64,000 nucleotides of DNA from Saprospiraceae bacterium (GCA_016715105.1 JADKBO010000025.1:38906-102905), one strand, 5' to 3'; numbered from the stretch's first letter, positions 20,322 through 31,567 are shown. Notes: generated by a model from the letters alone, not told the origin. Numbers and translations: made by a program.

Positions 20322-20960
20322 ATGATAAAATATTTATTTGTTACACTCTTGATAAGCCCATTTTTAGCATTTTCGCAAGGGAATAGAGATTTGGATTCTA
20401 CTAATATTTCAAATCAAGGGAATATTGCAAATAGGGTATTAAACGTATCAATTTTTAATCATGCTATTTCCTTGCCTTTTTATAAAATGATACGTTTGCC
20501 AATTCATCCAGGTCTTCAAATTGGGAAAGAATTTCACATAAAGGAATCGGCTAAGGCCAAACTTTTTCAAACTTTGAATGTAGGTTTTTTTTACAATGCG
20601 TACAATGGAACAGGGTTATATTTAAACAGTCAGTTTTCATTGAGGCATAAAATCAAATATGGAGTTTTTGCTGAAGGAGGAATTGGAGGTGGATATTTAC
20701 GAGTATTTCATCCTACAGATATTTACAAGTTGTCGGCAAATGGAGATTATATAAAGGCAAATGACAAGGGTTTTTCGTCTTTACTAATTTCGTTCGGCAT
20801 AAGTCTAGGGTATGAATTGAAATCAAAGAAGAATCGGGTCTTATCGCCTTTTTTGCGCTATGAAAATTTTATACAAACCAGGTATAATAGCGAAGTGCCA
20901 GTGTTGCCTCATGCAACTTATCACTTAGGTTTGAAAATTCGGAAAAATAAATTGTTATGA
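20322..20960 (+). CDS. Predicted outer-membrane beta-barrel protein
   Basis: 212 residues from ATG 20322 (MIKYLFVTLLISPFLAFSQG, a clear signal peptide ending at a typical FSQ site). The mature part alternates polar and aromatic residues with glycine-rich turns (FAEGGIGGGYLRVF, LGYELKSKKNR) and ends in strands HLGLKIRK, as in small Bacteroidota outer-membrane barrels. Its stop overlaps the start of the serine hydrolase (ATGA), so the two are translationally coupled. No family name can be assigned with confidence. Confidence 0.7.
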   Translation: MIKYLFVTLLISPFLAFSQGNRDLDSTNISNQGNIANRVLNVSIFNHAISLPFYKMIRLPIHPGLQIGKEFHIKESAKAKLFQTLNVGFFYNAYNGTGLYLNSQFSLRHKIKYGVFAEGGIGGGYLRVFHPTDIYKLSANGDYIKANDKGFSSLLISFGISLGYELKSKKNRVLSPFLRYENFIQTRYNSEVPVLPHATYHLGLKIRKNKLL

Positions 20961-22128
20961 AAAAAATAGCATTATTTTTTCTAATTCCTTTCCTTGTTAA
21001 TTGCAATGTTGAAGATTGGTCAATACCTCAAACCCAATGTGCTGAAGATATTCCTAATCTGGTAAGTGGATTTGCAAAAGAAAAACTTTACCAACAGGCC
21101 ATTGATGAAGCGGTAAGAAAAGGTATACCGGGATTAGTCCTTTTGGTTAGAACAGGAGAAGATAGTTTATGGGTAGGCTCATCTGGAAAGGCAAAGATAG
21201 AAAGCAATGAAGCCATGATGCCCTGTCACATTCATCATTCGGCCAGTGTTGCGAAAATGTATATGGCAACAGCTGCAATGTTATTAGTTGAAGATGGCCT
21301 GTTGGAATTGGACGCACCTGTTAAGAATTATCTAGATGAAGATATTGTAAATCATATTGATAACTGTAAAAAGGCAACAGTACGTCAATTGCTCAATCAC
21401 ACCTCTGGCATCAGAGATTTTATTTTGGAAACTAATTTTCTAACAGACTATTTTAATGATTATTTTCACAATAATAATACTGCAGATTTTTTGAAATATG
21501 TGTATGATAAACCATCAAAATTTGCACCCGGGTCGAGAGCGGAGTATTCGAATATAAATACGGTCTTACTTACCCTTATTATTGATAAAGTTGCTGGCTC
21601 CCATGCAGATGTAATAAGTGATAGGATAATTAAAAAATTGGACCTTAAAAATACCTTTTACAAAAATGAGCAGGGCTATCCCAATCCTAATGGTTTAGTG
21701 AATTCATATTGGGATAGATATAGTAACGGAAAGCTTGAGAATATAACCAAAGTGGCTATCCATTTTGATGAAACAAACGTCGGGCATGATGCCATGCTTG
21801 CCACTGCCTATGATTATAGTTTATTTATAAGATCATTGATGGAAGGTAAACTTGTTTCTCATAAATCTTTGAACGAAATGATGACTTGGAAGTATGATCA
21901 AAAAGATGAAATATATAATGGGTTTGGTTTGCTCAGAGAAATTACACCATATGGTGACGCTATTGGCCATGCAGGTGGTAATTTTGGAGTAGCTATGCAA
22001 GTACAGTACTACCCTGAGCGTGATGTTACAATTGTGTTATGTACCAACATATCAGGATTTTTCCTTCACCAGCTCGCGATGAAGTCATAGCATTAGCAAA
22101 AACTATAGAGAACTTGGTTTTGAAATAA
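20957..22128 (+). CDS. Serine hydrolase, class C beta-lactamase/penicillin-binding-protein fold; 3' frameshift
   Basis: Starts MKKIALFFLIPFLVNCNVEDW; LVNC resembles a lipobox, so it is probably a periplasmic or outer-membrane lipoprotein. Catalytic SxxK is SVAK (in HHSASVAKMYMAT), the second motif is YSN (AEYSNINT), and HAGG near the C terminus replaces the KTG box. As written it ends at 22090, but dropping or adding one base in the T run near 22062 lets it continue PARDEVIALAKTIENLVLK to TAA at 22126-22128, the usual C-terminal helix. Acts on peptides, esters or beta-lactams; substrate unknown. It is coupled to the upstream barrel protein. Confidence 0.85.
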
Positions 22129-22233
22129 GCTTATCATGATTGCTAATGAGAGTTAAAAAATTAATTAGCAATGGTGAATGATATGAAAAATTTAGTGGAT
22201 TATAGGATAATTGAAAAATATTAAATAGAAATA

Positions 22234-24687
22234 ATGATTAAGAATTATTTTAAAATAACCTGGCGAAATCTTGTTAAAAATAAGGTTTATACAATAATAA
22301 ACATCTTAGGATTGAGTATAGGGATTGCGACAAGCCTTGCAATATATTTATTGATCAATTTTGAAATGAGTTACGAAAATTTCTGGACTCATAAAAATGA
22401 GATTTATAAAATAACTAGTGTATTTGACTATCCAGAAGGTGTTACTTATAATGAAGGAATCAGTGCGCCAATTCCTGCCGTATTGCGAGCAGAATTACCA
22501 GATTTTGAGCAATTGACAGCGTTACAGATTTTTTGGACGGATGTAAGAATTCCTGCTATCAATGGGGCAGATCAATATTTCCCAGAACCGAATTGGCCAT
22601 TGGTTAAACCCGACATTATGGTGGTTGATACGAACTATTTTCGAGTTTTTCCATATGAATGGATTGTTGGTAACCCAAATTTTAGTCTTCACAAGCCCAA
22701 TGCTGTTGTATTGACTGAGTCAAAAATGAAGCAATATTTTGGTGATGTTGCGCCTGAAAATGTACTAGGAAAACAGATCATTTATTCAGATTCATTGGCA
22801 ACTACAGTGACTGGTATTGTCAAAGATTTGCCTCAAAACACGGATATCAATGGACATGATTTCATTTCCTTTTCTTCGATACAAAGTGAAAATTGGCAAT
22901 CTTTTTTTCAGTTTAAACAGTGGACAAATACCAATTCAACTTCTCAGGCTTTTGTCCAATTGTCAGATAAAAAGGATATTAGTAAATATGAAACAGAAAT
23001 TCGAAATATAGTAAAGAATCATGTTGATCCAAATGATAAGTGGAATCACCTGAGGAAATTTGACTTGCAACCGCTTACAAAAATGCACTTCAATACTGCC
23101 TATGAAGACATGGTCATGGGAAGAATTGTAGATATGAAAACTTTTTACATCCTATTTGTAGTTGCCATATTCATCTTGATTTTGGCCATTATAAATTTTA
23201 TAAATCTGAGTACAGCTCAATCTTTTAAAAGAGGTAAAGAAATTGGGATTAGGAAGTTGTTGGGAGGTCAAATAAATAATTTAATTTTTCAATTTCTGAC
23301 AGAAACATTTTTGCTTACTATTGGTGCTGTTTTTATTTCTGCGATTTTGATCCAACCAATATTTGCATTGTTTTCTGACTTTTTACCCGGAAATCTATTT
23401 TTCAACTATTTGGATCCTAAGATATTGTCCTTTTTATTATTGTTAGTGGCTGTTACCACAGTACTTGCAGGAGTTTATCCTGCTTTTATTAGTTCTCGCA
23501 AGAATTTAGTCCATAATTTGAAAAATACAGTAGTTGAAACAGATCCCAAAAGTCTGACTTTTGGTAAATCCCTGATTGTTTTTCAATTTGCCATAGCTCA
23601 AATTTTTATTATTTGCACACTGGTCATGTTTTTGCAATCTGATTATTTGAGAAATAAAGACATGGGCATTCAAAAAGATCAAATAGTTTATTTTGATTTA
23701 AGCTGGAAATTGGATAATGAAAAGAGAGCCATTTTAGTTGATGAATTATCCAAATTGAATGGTGTAGGCGATGTTTGTTTATCTGATGTTGTAGCCAGAA
23801 GTGGATTTTCAACGAATAGACTTAAATTCAAAAATAAAGAATTGGACGTACACCAAAAGTCTGTAGATGATAAATTTATAAATTTCTATGCCCTGGAAAT
23901 TATAGCGGGAAGCGCACTAATGGAAAGTGATACACCAAGGGAAGTTGTTGTAAATGAGGCTTTTACAAGGGCATATGGCTATGAACATCCTGAAGACGCG
24001 GTAGGTGATATGATGGATTGGTGGGATACCAATAATAATCCCATGAAGATACCTATCGTAGGAGTATTAAAGGATTTTAATTTTCAATCATTACATCACG
24101 TAATCAAACCTTTGATGATCAGGACTGAACCTAAATATGCTAGAAATCTTGCCATTAAATTGAATGAAGAGGTGATAGATATGAAATCACTTACCAAAAG
24201 AGTCAATGAAGTTTATAAAAACACCTTTCCCAACATTAAAGAAGATATTTCTCTAGAGTATCTGGATAATGATATTTCAAGATTCTATGATAATGAGCGA
24301 AGTCAAGCCAAACTACTCAATACCGCTACTTTTATTTCAATTTTAATTTCTTGTCTTGGTTTGCTAGGATTGACTTTTCACAATATCCAGCAAAAGACAA
24401 AAGAAATAGGTATCAGAAAAGTTTTAGGAGCAAGTATCAGCAGTATAGTTCTTTTACTTTCAAAGAATTTTTTGAAATTAATCTTAATTTCTATTGTAAT
24501 TGCAGGACCTCTGGCTATGTATTTTAGTTATAATTGGTTGAATAATTATGCCTATAGTATCCAATTTCCATGGTGGGTCTTTATTTTGGGTGGAGGCATT
24601 TTGATTATTATAGCTATGATTGCTGTTAGTTTTCAATCCATTAAAGCGGCATTTGTCAATCCTATTAAGAGTTTGCGAAATGATTGA
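22234..24687 (+). CDS. MacB/FtsX-type ABC transporter permease
   Basis: Intact, 817 residues, MIKNYFKITWRNLVKNKVY. FtsX unit 1 from about residue 305 (RGKEIGIRKLLGGQ), unit 2 from about 695 (QQKTKEIGIRKVLGASISS), tail NPIKSLRND. The longest intact member, with longer periplasmic domains, and the most diverged of the main array. The array ends here; a convergent minus-strand operon follows. Confidence 0.93.
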   Translation: MIKNYFKITWRNLVKNKVYTIINILGLSIGIATSLAIYLLINFEMSYENFWTHKNEIYKITSVFDYPEGVTYNEGISAPIPAVLRAELPDFEQLTALQIFWTDVRIPAINGADQYFPEPNWPLVKPDIMVVDTNYFRVFPYEWIVGNPNFSLHKPNAVVLTESKMKQYFGDVAPENVLGKQIIYSDSLATTVTGIVKDLPQNTDINGHDFISFSSIQSENWQSFFQFKQWTNTNSTSQAFVQLSDKKDISKYETEIRNIVKNHVDPNDKWNHLRKFDLQPLTKMHFNTAYEDMVMGRIVDMKTFYILFVVAIFILILAIINFINLSTAQSFKRGKEIGIRKLLGGQINNLIFQFLTETFLLTIGAVFISAILIQPIFALFSDFLPGNLFFNYLDPKILSFLLLLVAVTTVLAGVYPAFISSRKNLVHNLKNTVVETDPKSLTFGKSLIVFQFAIAQIFIICTLVMFLQSDYLRNKDMGIQKDQIVYFDLSWKLDNEKRAILVDELSKLNGVGDVCLSDVVARSGFSTNRLKFKNKELDVHQKSVDDKFINFYALEIIAGSALMESDTPREVVVNEAFTRAYGYEHPEDAVGDMMDWWDTNNNPMKIPIVGVLKDFNFQSLHHVIKPLMIRTEPKYARNLAIKLNEEVIDMKSLTKRVNEVYKNTFPNIKEDISLEYLDNDISRFYDNERSQAKLLNTATFISILISCLGLLGLTFHNIQQKTKEIGIRKVLGASISSIVLLLSKNFLKLILISIVIAGPLAMYFSYNWLNNYAYSIQFPWWVFILGGGILIIIAMIAVSFQSIKAAFVNPIKSLRND

Positions 24688-24881
24688 GTAAATAGTAAAT
24701 AGTAAATGGTGAATGGTGAATGGTGAGATGTGAGATGAAATGTGAAATGTGAGATGTGAGATGTGAAATGTGAGATGTGAAATGTGAAATGTGAGATGTG
24801 AAATGTGGATTGTGAATTGGAACCAGATGCAGTACAATAAGGCAATAAGGCAATGGGCAATAGAGCCTTAACTATTATTCT
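24688..24881. repeat. Heptamer repeat tract (GTGAGAT/GTGAAAT) between convergent genes
   Basis: 24690-24810 consists of AAATAGT, GAATGGT, then GTGAGAT/GTGAAAT units, ending in TTGGAACCAGATGCAG and a GGCAATAAGGCAATGGGCAAT repeat. Several open frames on the minus strand (for example 24484-24860) translate to HISHFTF-type repeats and are artefacts of the 7-bp period. Confidence 0.75.
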
Positions 24882-27536
24882 TTAATAAACGTATGTTAAT
24901 GAAAACAATACATATCGGGGGAAAAGGTTCACTGAGGTAACTTGACTTCTGATCGTAGAAACAGAAGCTGTATTTTGTATGTTTTGGCCTGTAAGATTGT
25001 AACCTGAAAGTCCCAATTTGTATTTTTCATTTCTAAAGGAATACTTGATTTTGGCATCGAGTATGAAACTATTTTGGTTAGAATGTGTAGACTTGACTAC
25101 AACCCATCGAGGATCCGTGGACACATTTAATTGATCAGATAGATAATAAGACAAACTGAAATGGGCATCATTGTTCAAGATTGGGGCTTTGGCAATGTCC
25201 GAGCTGGGTAAACCTAAGACATTAAATCGGTTACCCAAGTTGATCTCTAAGTCTTTCCATGATTTTGTAATGGACAGTTGGTGGGAAATCAGATAATTAT
25301 AAAAATCTGAGGTTGTTCCGTTAATGGTCTGTCCATAAGTGCGATAGGAACCAATTAAAGTGTTGACCATTCGATCTGTGCCTTTCATTTTCATATGCAT
25401 AAATGTGGCCATAAAAGTATTGGATGGCCGGTCAATATTGGAAAATCGTTGAAAGATGGTGTTTCCTTCTTGCGTGTAATTTCCTATAATGGGGTGGAGG
25501 CTTCTGGTAAAGGAAAGAGCCAAACTACCACTCAGCCCTTTTTTGAGCTTGCTTCTTTGTAACATAATTCTCACCGTATGATTTTCTTCAGGTCTGATAG
25601 ATGGTGAACCTACGCTAAATTGGTTGAAGTTGATTGGTAAATAACCTCCAGATGTTTGTGCGACATTGGGCAAATCATAGTTGAATGTGTAACTCAAAAT
25701 AACATTTGCAAAATGATTGATGTTGTTTGTAAATTTTATATTGGGAATTATTTTGTATAGGGCATCTCTTTTTTCCAATTTATTACCACTCAGTAAAACA
25801 CGGTGTCCGTCAATGCCCGCATCTAGATTCCATAATTTTTTTGTTATAAGATATCTGATCCCAGTAATATGAAGTTCATTTTGATATCTAATATCATTAG
25901 TAAATTGGTCCAATAAAGTTTCTGAATTGGTTTGACCAGAGTTTATTTGAATGAGATTTCCATCAAAAATAGATTGGGTGGTGGTCAATCGATAATAGAC
26001 GTTTAAATTGGATTGTCGATTGAGTTTGTAATTCAGCCGTGAAAGGAAATAAAAAGAAACTTGCTCATCTGTAAGGTTGTTTTTAATATTTAAAGGATTT
26101 TCTGGGATGTAAATATCAGGAATTAGACCTCCCTTTGCCAAAGTTATTGTTTTAAGCCTATTTTTACTTATCGAATATTTGACATTGTTGATCCATTGGA
26201 ATTTGTCACGGATTTGCTGGACATATGAAAGGTAGTGTACATTTTTATAAACGTTGACTTGTCTATTTTCAGAAAGTTCGTTTGATTGATTGAGAAAAGT
26301 GTTGGACTGATTTTGATTAACTTCATTGGGGTTGGAAGTATGGTTGAAATTATACAATAAATAACCATTTGCCGATGGGTCAGTCATAAAGCTCAGATCA
26401 ACATGGCCCAATTTATTGAGTAAATTGGCCATGTTATTGGTGTTTTGTTGAGATTCAATATTGAGGAAATTGGTAAAAGATGATTTTTGCGAAAAGTCTT
26501 TATTTTTGGCCCCGAGACCAATGAATTCCACAGCATAATTATTTTTGAATTTATATTTTAATTGCTGATGGCCAAGCAAAGCAGACCGGTCATTGATTTG
26601 ATCGGGCACTAGTTGGGTCGTTAGTTTTTTTGCTTCGGCATATTGCTCAGGATTGCCCTTTGGATCCATTTCATTGGTATTTGCACCAAAAACCTTGGTC
26701 AATTCTTCATTTGAAAGTGCGGCTTCTCTCCCGGTAGAAAAGTCTGAAATGTTATTGGAAGTAAATTTGGGGCTGAAATAAAAAAGGCTGTTATGTAATT
26801 GGTGCCTTGAGCTGGCATTGGTTCCTGCCATACCTTCTCCAAAGACAAACTTTTTCTTATCGGCTTTCAGTTGAATATTGATGGTCAGTTTATCGTTGAT
26901 GGCAGTGCCGCTAAGCACTTTGATGTTATTATACCTTTGTAATACTTCAACTTTTTCAACCGCATTGGCTGGAATAAACTTCACTGCCATGGAGCTAGAA
27001 CCAGTAAAGAATTTTTCTTTTTCAACCAGTATTTGCTCCACCTTTTCTCCATTAAAAGTAACATTGTTTTCGCGATCTACGTTTAATCCGGGCAAACGAT
27101 TGAGGATTTCCTTGAGTTTACTTTCGTTACCTGTGGCAAACTCTGAAACATTAAAAATGGTGGTATCTTGTTTCTCAACGATGGCAGGGAACTTTTCTGT
27201 AATGACGATTTCCTCTATTTTGAAACTGGAACTTTCCATTTCAATGTTGATTAAATCGTTGCCATTGTTACAAGTCCATTGTAGCGTTTTGTCCTGATAT
27301 CCCAAATATTTTACTTGAATGTCATAAGATTCTCCATTTGCCAATGTTAATTCTGCAATTCCTTTTTCATTGGTATAAGTCCCTGACCACTGATCACTGG
27401 ACGTTATTTTGTAGGCAATGGAAGCAAAATCTAGAGTTTCTTTTTGCGGCATCAGTGACCTAATTTGCACAAGGCAAACCTGAGCTGACAGTGGTACCCA
27501 AATTAAAGAAAATAAAACTACTAAATTCCACTTCAT
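24882..27536 (-). CDS. TonB-dependent-receptor-like outer-membrane protein with N-terminal carboxypeptidase-regulatory-like domain
   Basis: About 884 residues from ATG at 27536 (MKWNLVVLFSLIWVPLSAQ signal peptide); an earlier ATG at 27644 would overlap the upstream gene and bury the signal peptide, so I reject it. Residues about 30-115 form a CarboxypepD_reg-like beta domain (YLGYQDKTLQW). A plug-like part follows (EEIVITEKFPAIVEKQDT, LKEILNRLPGLNVD, AVEKVEVLQRYNNIKVL), then a long barrel ending in an aromatic strand (RYVLFSLTYVY). Family knowledge: such receptors sit beside GLPGLI proteins, as here 34 bases away, and their ligand is unknown. It lacks a SusD partner. Confidence 0.88.
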   Translation of the reverse strand: MKWNLVVLFSLIWVPLSAQVCLVQIRSLMPQKETLDFASIAYKITSSDQWSGTYTNEKGIAELTLANGESYDIQVKYLGYQDKTLQWTCNNGNDLINIEMESSSFKIEEIVITEKFPAIVEKQDTTIFNVSEFATGNESKLKEILNRLPGLNVDRENNVTFNGEKVEQILVEKEKFFTGSSSMAVKFIPANAVEKVEVLQRYNNIKVLSGTAINDKLTINIQLKADKKKFVFGEGMAGTNASSRHQLHNSLFYFSPKFTSNNISDFSTGREAALSNEELTKVFGANTNEMDPKGNPEQYAEAKKLTTQLVPDQINDRSALLGHQQLKYKFKNNYAVEFIGLGAKNKDFSQKSSFTNFLNIESQQNTNNMANLLNKLGHVDLSFMTDPSANGYLLYNFNHTSNPNEVNQNQSNTFLNQSNELSENRQVNVYKNVHYLSYVQQIRDKFQWINNVKYSISKNRLKTITLAKGGLIPDIYIPENPLNIKNNLTDEQVSFYFLSRLNYKLNRQSNLNVYYRLTTTQSIFDGNLIQINSGQTNSETLLDQFTNDIRYQNELHITGIRYLITKKLWNLDAGIDGHRVLLSGNKLEKRDALYKIIPNIKFTNNINHFANVILSYTFNYDLPNVAQTSGGYLPINFNQFSVGSPSIRPEENHTVRIMLQRSKLKKGLSGSLALSFTRSLHPIIGNYTQEGNTIFQRFSNIDRPSNTFMATFMHMKMKGTDRMVNTLIGSYRTYGQTINGTTSDFYNYLISHQLSITKSWKDLEINLGNRFNVLGLPSSDIAKAPILNNDAHFSLSYYLSDQLNVSTDPRWVVVKSTHSNQNSFILDAKIKYSFRNEKYKLGLSGYNLTGQNIQNTASVSTIRSQVTSVNLFPRYVLFSLTYVY

Positions 27537-27570
27537 AGATATGATTTTTGGTATTACATTTTTCCAAACC

Positions 27571-28316
27571 TTAATTTTTCCTTGTTGACCTATTTTTAAG
27601 AACTTCTGCTTTTTGTTTTTTGGCTTCCAATAGTTTTTGATCATAGGAAATTACATCCTTCGCATCAGGAAGTACCAATTTGTATTTTTGATCAGTCAGT
27701 TTTCTGATATCTACCGCCTCAACAACAGAAGCAGCCCATTTATACTTTAGGATGAGACCAGGAAGACCATTGACATTAATTGGACCAAAAGGAACTGGAA
27801 TATCTGGGGTAAACCAAGCAACGTAGATGTCAGGCTTATAACCTGGAGATTGTTTTATCCCTGTTGCCTTAATGCATTTCAACCCATTGATCACCATAGT
27901 ATCTTGAGATATTTCCCAAGCAAGGGGCACATCGTCAGAAATATACTCGATGTAACCTTTATGAACTTTTTCGGTTAATCTGGTTTTGGTAGGTAAACAA
28001 TTATAATAAGTATCCCGAAAAAAAGTTAACGACATCCCTACAAAATCTCTAGGACTACCAGTACTAGCTGTTTCATATTTGGAGCATATATTATTGAATT
28101 GGAGAAAGGAAGTATAATCTTTTAAAATCTTATCAAAATCTATGATGGTTTGATCACTTAGTATAATAATTTTATTACTGTCAGGTCCTTCACGGTAATG
28201 CTTATAAGTTACTTCATAAGTGGCGTATCCAAAATCTAGTTTAGACTTTTGTGAATAACAATAGTGTTGTAGCAGAAGAAAATATTTAATAAAATTATCT
28301 TTTAATGATTTTGCAT
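27571..28316 (-). CDS. GLPGLI-family protein, frameshift just after the start
   Basis: The diagnostic motif NGLPGLILKYKW is present. The family is secreted and nearly always next to a TonB-dependent receptor. The conserved frame extends upstream of the first internal ATG (28035) to about 28310, reading KSLKDNFIKYFLLLQHYC and LDFGYATYEVTYKHYREG. The natural start is ATG at 28314-28316, with one A missing from the following A run. Corrected, it encodes about 248 residues with a signal peptide. It probably shares an operon with the receptor downstream of it. Confidence 0.78.
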
Positions 28317-28384
28317 AGATTAGAGTTTAAGAATAAAATAAAGAGGAACTTTAAGCAATATGTATACTTAAAGTTCCTTCAAAT

Positions 28385-28555
28385 TTACTTAACAATCTGT
28401 TTCAACACATGAATTGTAAGCGGCTTGCCATCTTGAAAGGCAACCCTCTGTCTGAATGTCACAATCAGAGGTTGAAGCAAATGCAGATCTATACAATCTC
28501 CAAAAGCTGCAAAACTTCCAAATAATAAAACAACAAATAAAAATACTTTTTTCAT
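28385..28555 (-). CDS. Small secreted peptide, reading frame uncertain
   Basis: 56 codons with a strong signal peptide (MKKVFLFVVLLFGSFAAFG). The C-terminal half in the annotated frame looks ordinary, but the +1-shifted frame over the same bases reads a cysteine-rich tail (STSDCDIQTEGC and AAYNSCVETDC) ending at 28389-28391. The latter looks more like a real exported peptide with four or more cysteines, so a one-base error near 28500 is likely. The peptide is probably in the GLPGLI/receptor transcription unit. Function unknown. Confidence 0.5.
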   Translation of the reverse strand: MKKVFLFVVLLFGSFAAFGDCIDLHLLQPLIVTFRQRVAFQDGKPLTIHVLKQIVK

Positions 28556-29083
28556 AATAAATAATTTAATAAAATTAAAAATGTGGTTTTCGAAGACCTC
28601 CTGGCCGAGGATGTTTTCATAGCCTTTCTGATAAATTTAACTTTTCTAGAAAAGTATAAATCTAATGTATAGAAAAAAATAGTTAGAAAAAAATTATTTT
28701 TGGATAAAAGATAATTTAGTTAAAAAAATCAGGGTTTACTCCTATGTTTTTATAGTAAAAAAATGAAAAAATGCAGATTGTGTATGCTTGTTTTTTATCA
28801 TTTCCTTTTAATGAGAATGATATGTAATGAGAAGTTGGTGTAATAATTATTAATGGTGTGAAATTTGAAATGTGAAATCAAATTAGAACTCAGGTATAAA
28901 AAGTTCTTGCCACTAGCTAATTTGGGGTGAATGGTGAATCGTGTGAAATGTGAGATGTGAAATGGAAGGGCAAGTAGGGAACGCTCAAGGCGTCTTCCTT
29001 ATCGCCATCGGATTTTTTTTTTAATCTAAGAGAAATTTGAGGTGAATTTTAGTATTTTGTGTAGCTATAGCTACATTAATATC
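28556..29083. other. Intergenic, divergent promoters and repeats; no gene seen
   Basis: 28556-28850 is AT-rich and presumably carries the promoter of the minus-strand peptide/GLPGLI operon; no sure box was found. 28851-28990 contains GTGAAAT-type heptamers and diverged members of the hairpin repeat family (AAAAAGTTCTTGCC at about 28900; AAGTAGGGAACGCTC... at 28970). A short perfect palindrome GTAGCTATAGCTAC lies at 29060-29073, directly before the next permease. Confidence 0.5.
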
Positions 29084-31521
29084 ATGATCCGCAATTACTT
29101 ACAAATTACTTGGCGAAATGTACTGAAGAACAAAATTTTCAGTTTAATCAACTTAGTGGGGCTTTCTATTGGTATGGCTTCTTTTTTATTGATAGCCTTT
29201 TTTGTCAAGTATGAGCTTACTTATGATAGATTCATTCCTGAATCAGAAAATATTTATAGAATTACGGTTGTGCAGTCGGAGAACAAGGAGGCTGGCATGC
29301 ATAGTGCGATGTCCTATGCGGGGATAACGCCTATTTTGAAAGCAGAGATTCCTGAAGTAGCGTCTGCAGCCCGCATCTTAGTTGAGGAAGTATTATTGCA
29401 CTATAGACCCAAACAACTCAAATTCAATAACCAAAAAACCTATTGGGCAGATGCTGACTTTTATAAGATGTTGGGTTTGAAATTTGAGCTGACAGGTGAT
29501 CTTGCAATGCTAGATAAACCCAATCACGCCATTCTCTCACGATCTGGTGCAGAACGATTATTTGGTTCTGATTGGAGTGGTGAAAATACGCCAATTGGTA
29601 AAACTATCTGGCTCAATGAGGGAGTTCCATTTATGATACAAGGTATTTATCACGACATACCTGCAAATAGTCATCTCGCTGTTGATTTTATTGTATCGTA
29701 TAGTACGTTGACTAGTTTAATTGGTCAGGTAATGGAAACGGCGATGCCACCGGGTGATAATTTTGATTACACTTATGTGAAATTTAATAAAGAAACAAAT
29801 ATTGATAGAGTAGAGGAGAAAATAAATAATGTACTGGTTTCCAAAATTCCGGATGCCCAAAAACAAAACATCGATTATAGTTTCAAACTCCAAAACATCA
29901 GGGATATACATTTACGATCCAACTTGGCTTCTGAAATAAGACCAGGAGGAAATAGAATTTTTATTTACGCGCTGGCTATTGCAGCTTTATTAATATTGAC
30001 CATAGCGCTAGCCAATTTTATAAACTTAAATACCGCCAAGGCAATTGACAGAGCAAAGGAAATTGGAATCCGTAAATCTGTTGGAGCCGGTTATGGACAA
30101 TTGATGATACAATTTGTTTTTGAAGGTTTTGTTTTTACTTTGTTTTCGGCATTGTTTTCTCTTTTATTAGTGATTGTAATACTCAGACCTTTTAAACAAA
30201 TCATCCAAGTAAATACAGCACTTTTTTCGACAGAGCAACTAAGTTTGTGGGGCATTTTTTCTGGAGTAGTCACTTTGGGAGGATTTCTTGCGAGTTTATA
30301 TCCTGCATTTATATTATCTACCTTCCAACCCATAAAAGTATTGAAAGGGAAATTGGTTACCCAAAATTCTGGTGTAAATGGATTTAGAAAAACACTAATT
30401 GTGTTCCAATTTTCTATTACCGTTTTCCTCATTTCAGCGACTGGAGCCATATTTTATCAAATTGATTTTATGAAAAATCAACCTACAGGCATAGAAGATG
30501 AAGCTGTCTTGGTAGTACATACTCCAAGGTCAATGATTGGCAATGAAAAAAGGGTTGATTTTTTTAAAACATTCAGGCAAAGTTTGATGCAGGACAAAGC
30601 AATTTCATTCATTGCCTCTTCAGGTTGTCTTCCGGGAAAAGAATTTTTAAATCATAGGGAAGGGGTAAGACAAATTGGGGTAGAAACTGGAAAAAACATA
30701 TCCTATGATTTTGCTTCAGTAGATGAAGGCTATTTTCAAACTCTTGGAATATCCTTAATTGCGGGAAGAAATTTTTCTCAAAATAGACCAGAGGATTCCA
30801 CCATCATTATCAACGAGTCGGCTGTAAAGTCACTTGGTTTTGAAAGTCCAGAAAAGGCAATTGATAAAATCATTAACATCAATGAAAAAAATGATAGGGT
30901 CATCGTAGGAGTGATAAAAGATGTGCATTATAAAGGTTTGCAAAATGAAGTAACACCTTTGCTTTTGAAATATGGCCATGGTTATGAATTTGGTTTTTTT
31001 ACCATGAAGATCCAAACTAACTCAATAGGTGCAACTGTTGACCGGATAAAGAAACAATGGGATGTCCTTTATCCCAATGATCCATTTGATTCCTTTTTTT
31101 AGATGATTTTTATAATCAGCAATACCAAAATGAACAAGCTTTTGGAAAGCTCTTTTCTAGTTTTTCTTTTTTGGCAATACTCATAGCTAGTCTTGGATTA
31201 TTTGGCCTCGTCATGTACACGGTTTCCAAACAACAAAAAGAAATTGCGATCAGAAAAGTATTGGGAGCAAACCTCTCTCATATAATTCTACTCATTACTA
31301 ATCAGTATTTCAAATACATCATTGTTGCTTTATTAATTGCCTTGCCTTTGTCTCATTTATTGATCCATAAATGGTTGGCTAATTTTGCGAATCACTTTGA
31401 AGTAAAATGGTGGATGTATTTATTACCCATCTTTGTAATTACTTTCATTTGTATACTACCGTGAGTCGATTGCTGTAAAAGCAGCTTGCAAAAACCAATT
31501 GATGCTCTGCGAATGGAATAA
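29084..31521 (+). pseudogene. MacB/FtsX-type permease with three frameshifts near its 3' end
   Basis: ATG at 29084 (MIRNYLQITWRNVLKNKIF). FtsX unit 1 from about residue 292 (RAKEIGIRKSVGAG). The frame stops at 31102 in a run of seven Ts; in the next frame the protein continues DDFYNQQYQNEQAFGKLF through FtsX unit 2 (KQQKEIAIRKVLGANLS) to 31464. A second shift gives YRESIAVKAACKN, and a third, at a CC run, gives PIDALRME and TAA at 31519-31521. The intact tail motif shows the gene is little decayed, so sequencing error at homopolymers is at least as likely as inactivation. Confidence 0.85.
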
Positions 31522-31567
31522 AATAGGGAACAAATCAGGATTTCAAACTTGTTTTTAATTATTATAG

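Noticed and set aside
24484..24860. Minus-strand open frames translating to HISHFTF-like repeats, also at 14668-14931 and 39184-39393
   Set aside because: Produced by the 7-bp repeats in spacers, with no coding-like composition.
27537..27644. Upstream ATG giving a 920-residue receptor-like protein
   Set aside because: It would overlap the GLPGLI gene and place a lysine-rich stretch before an obvious signal peptide; ATG 27536 is better.
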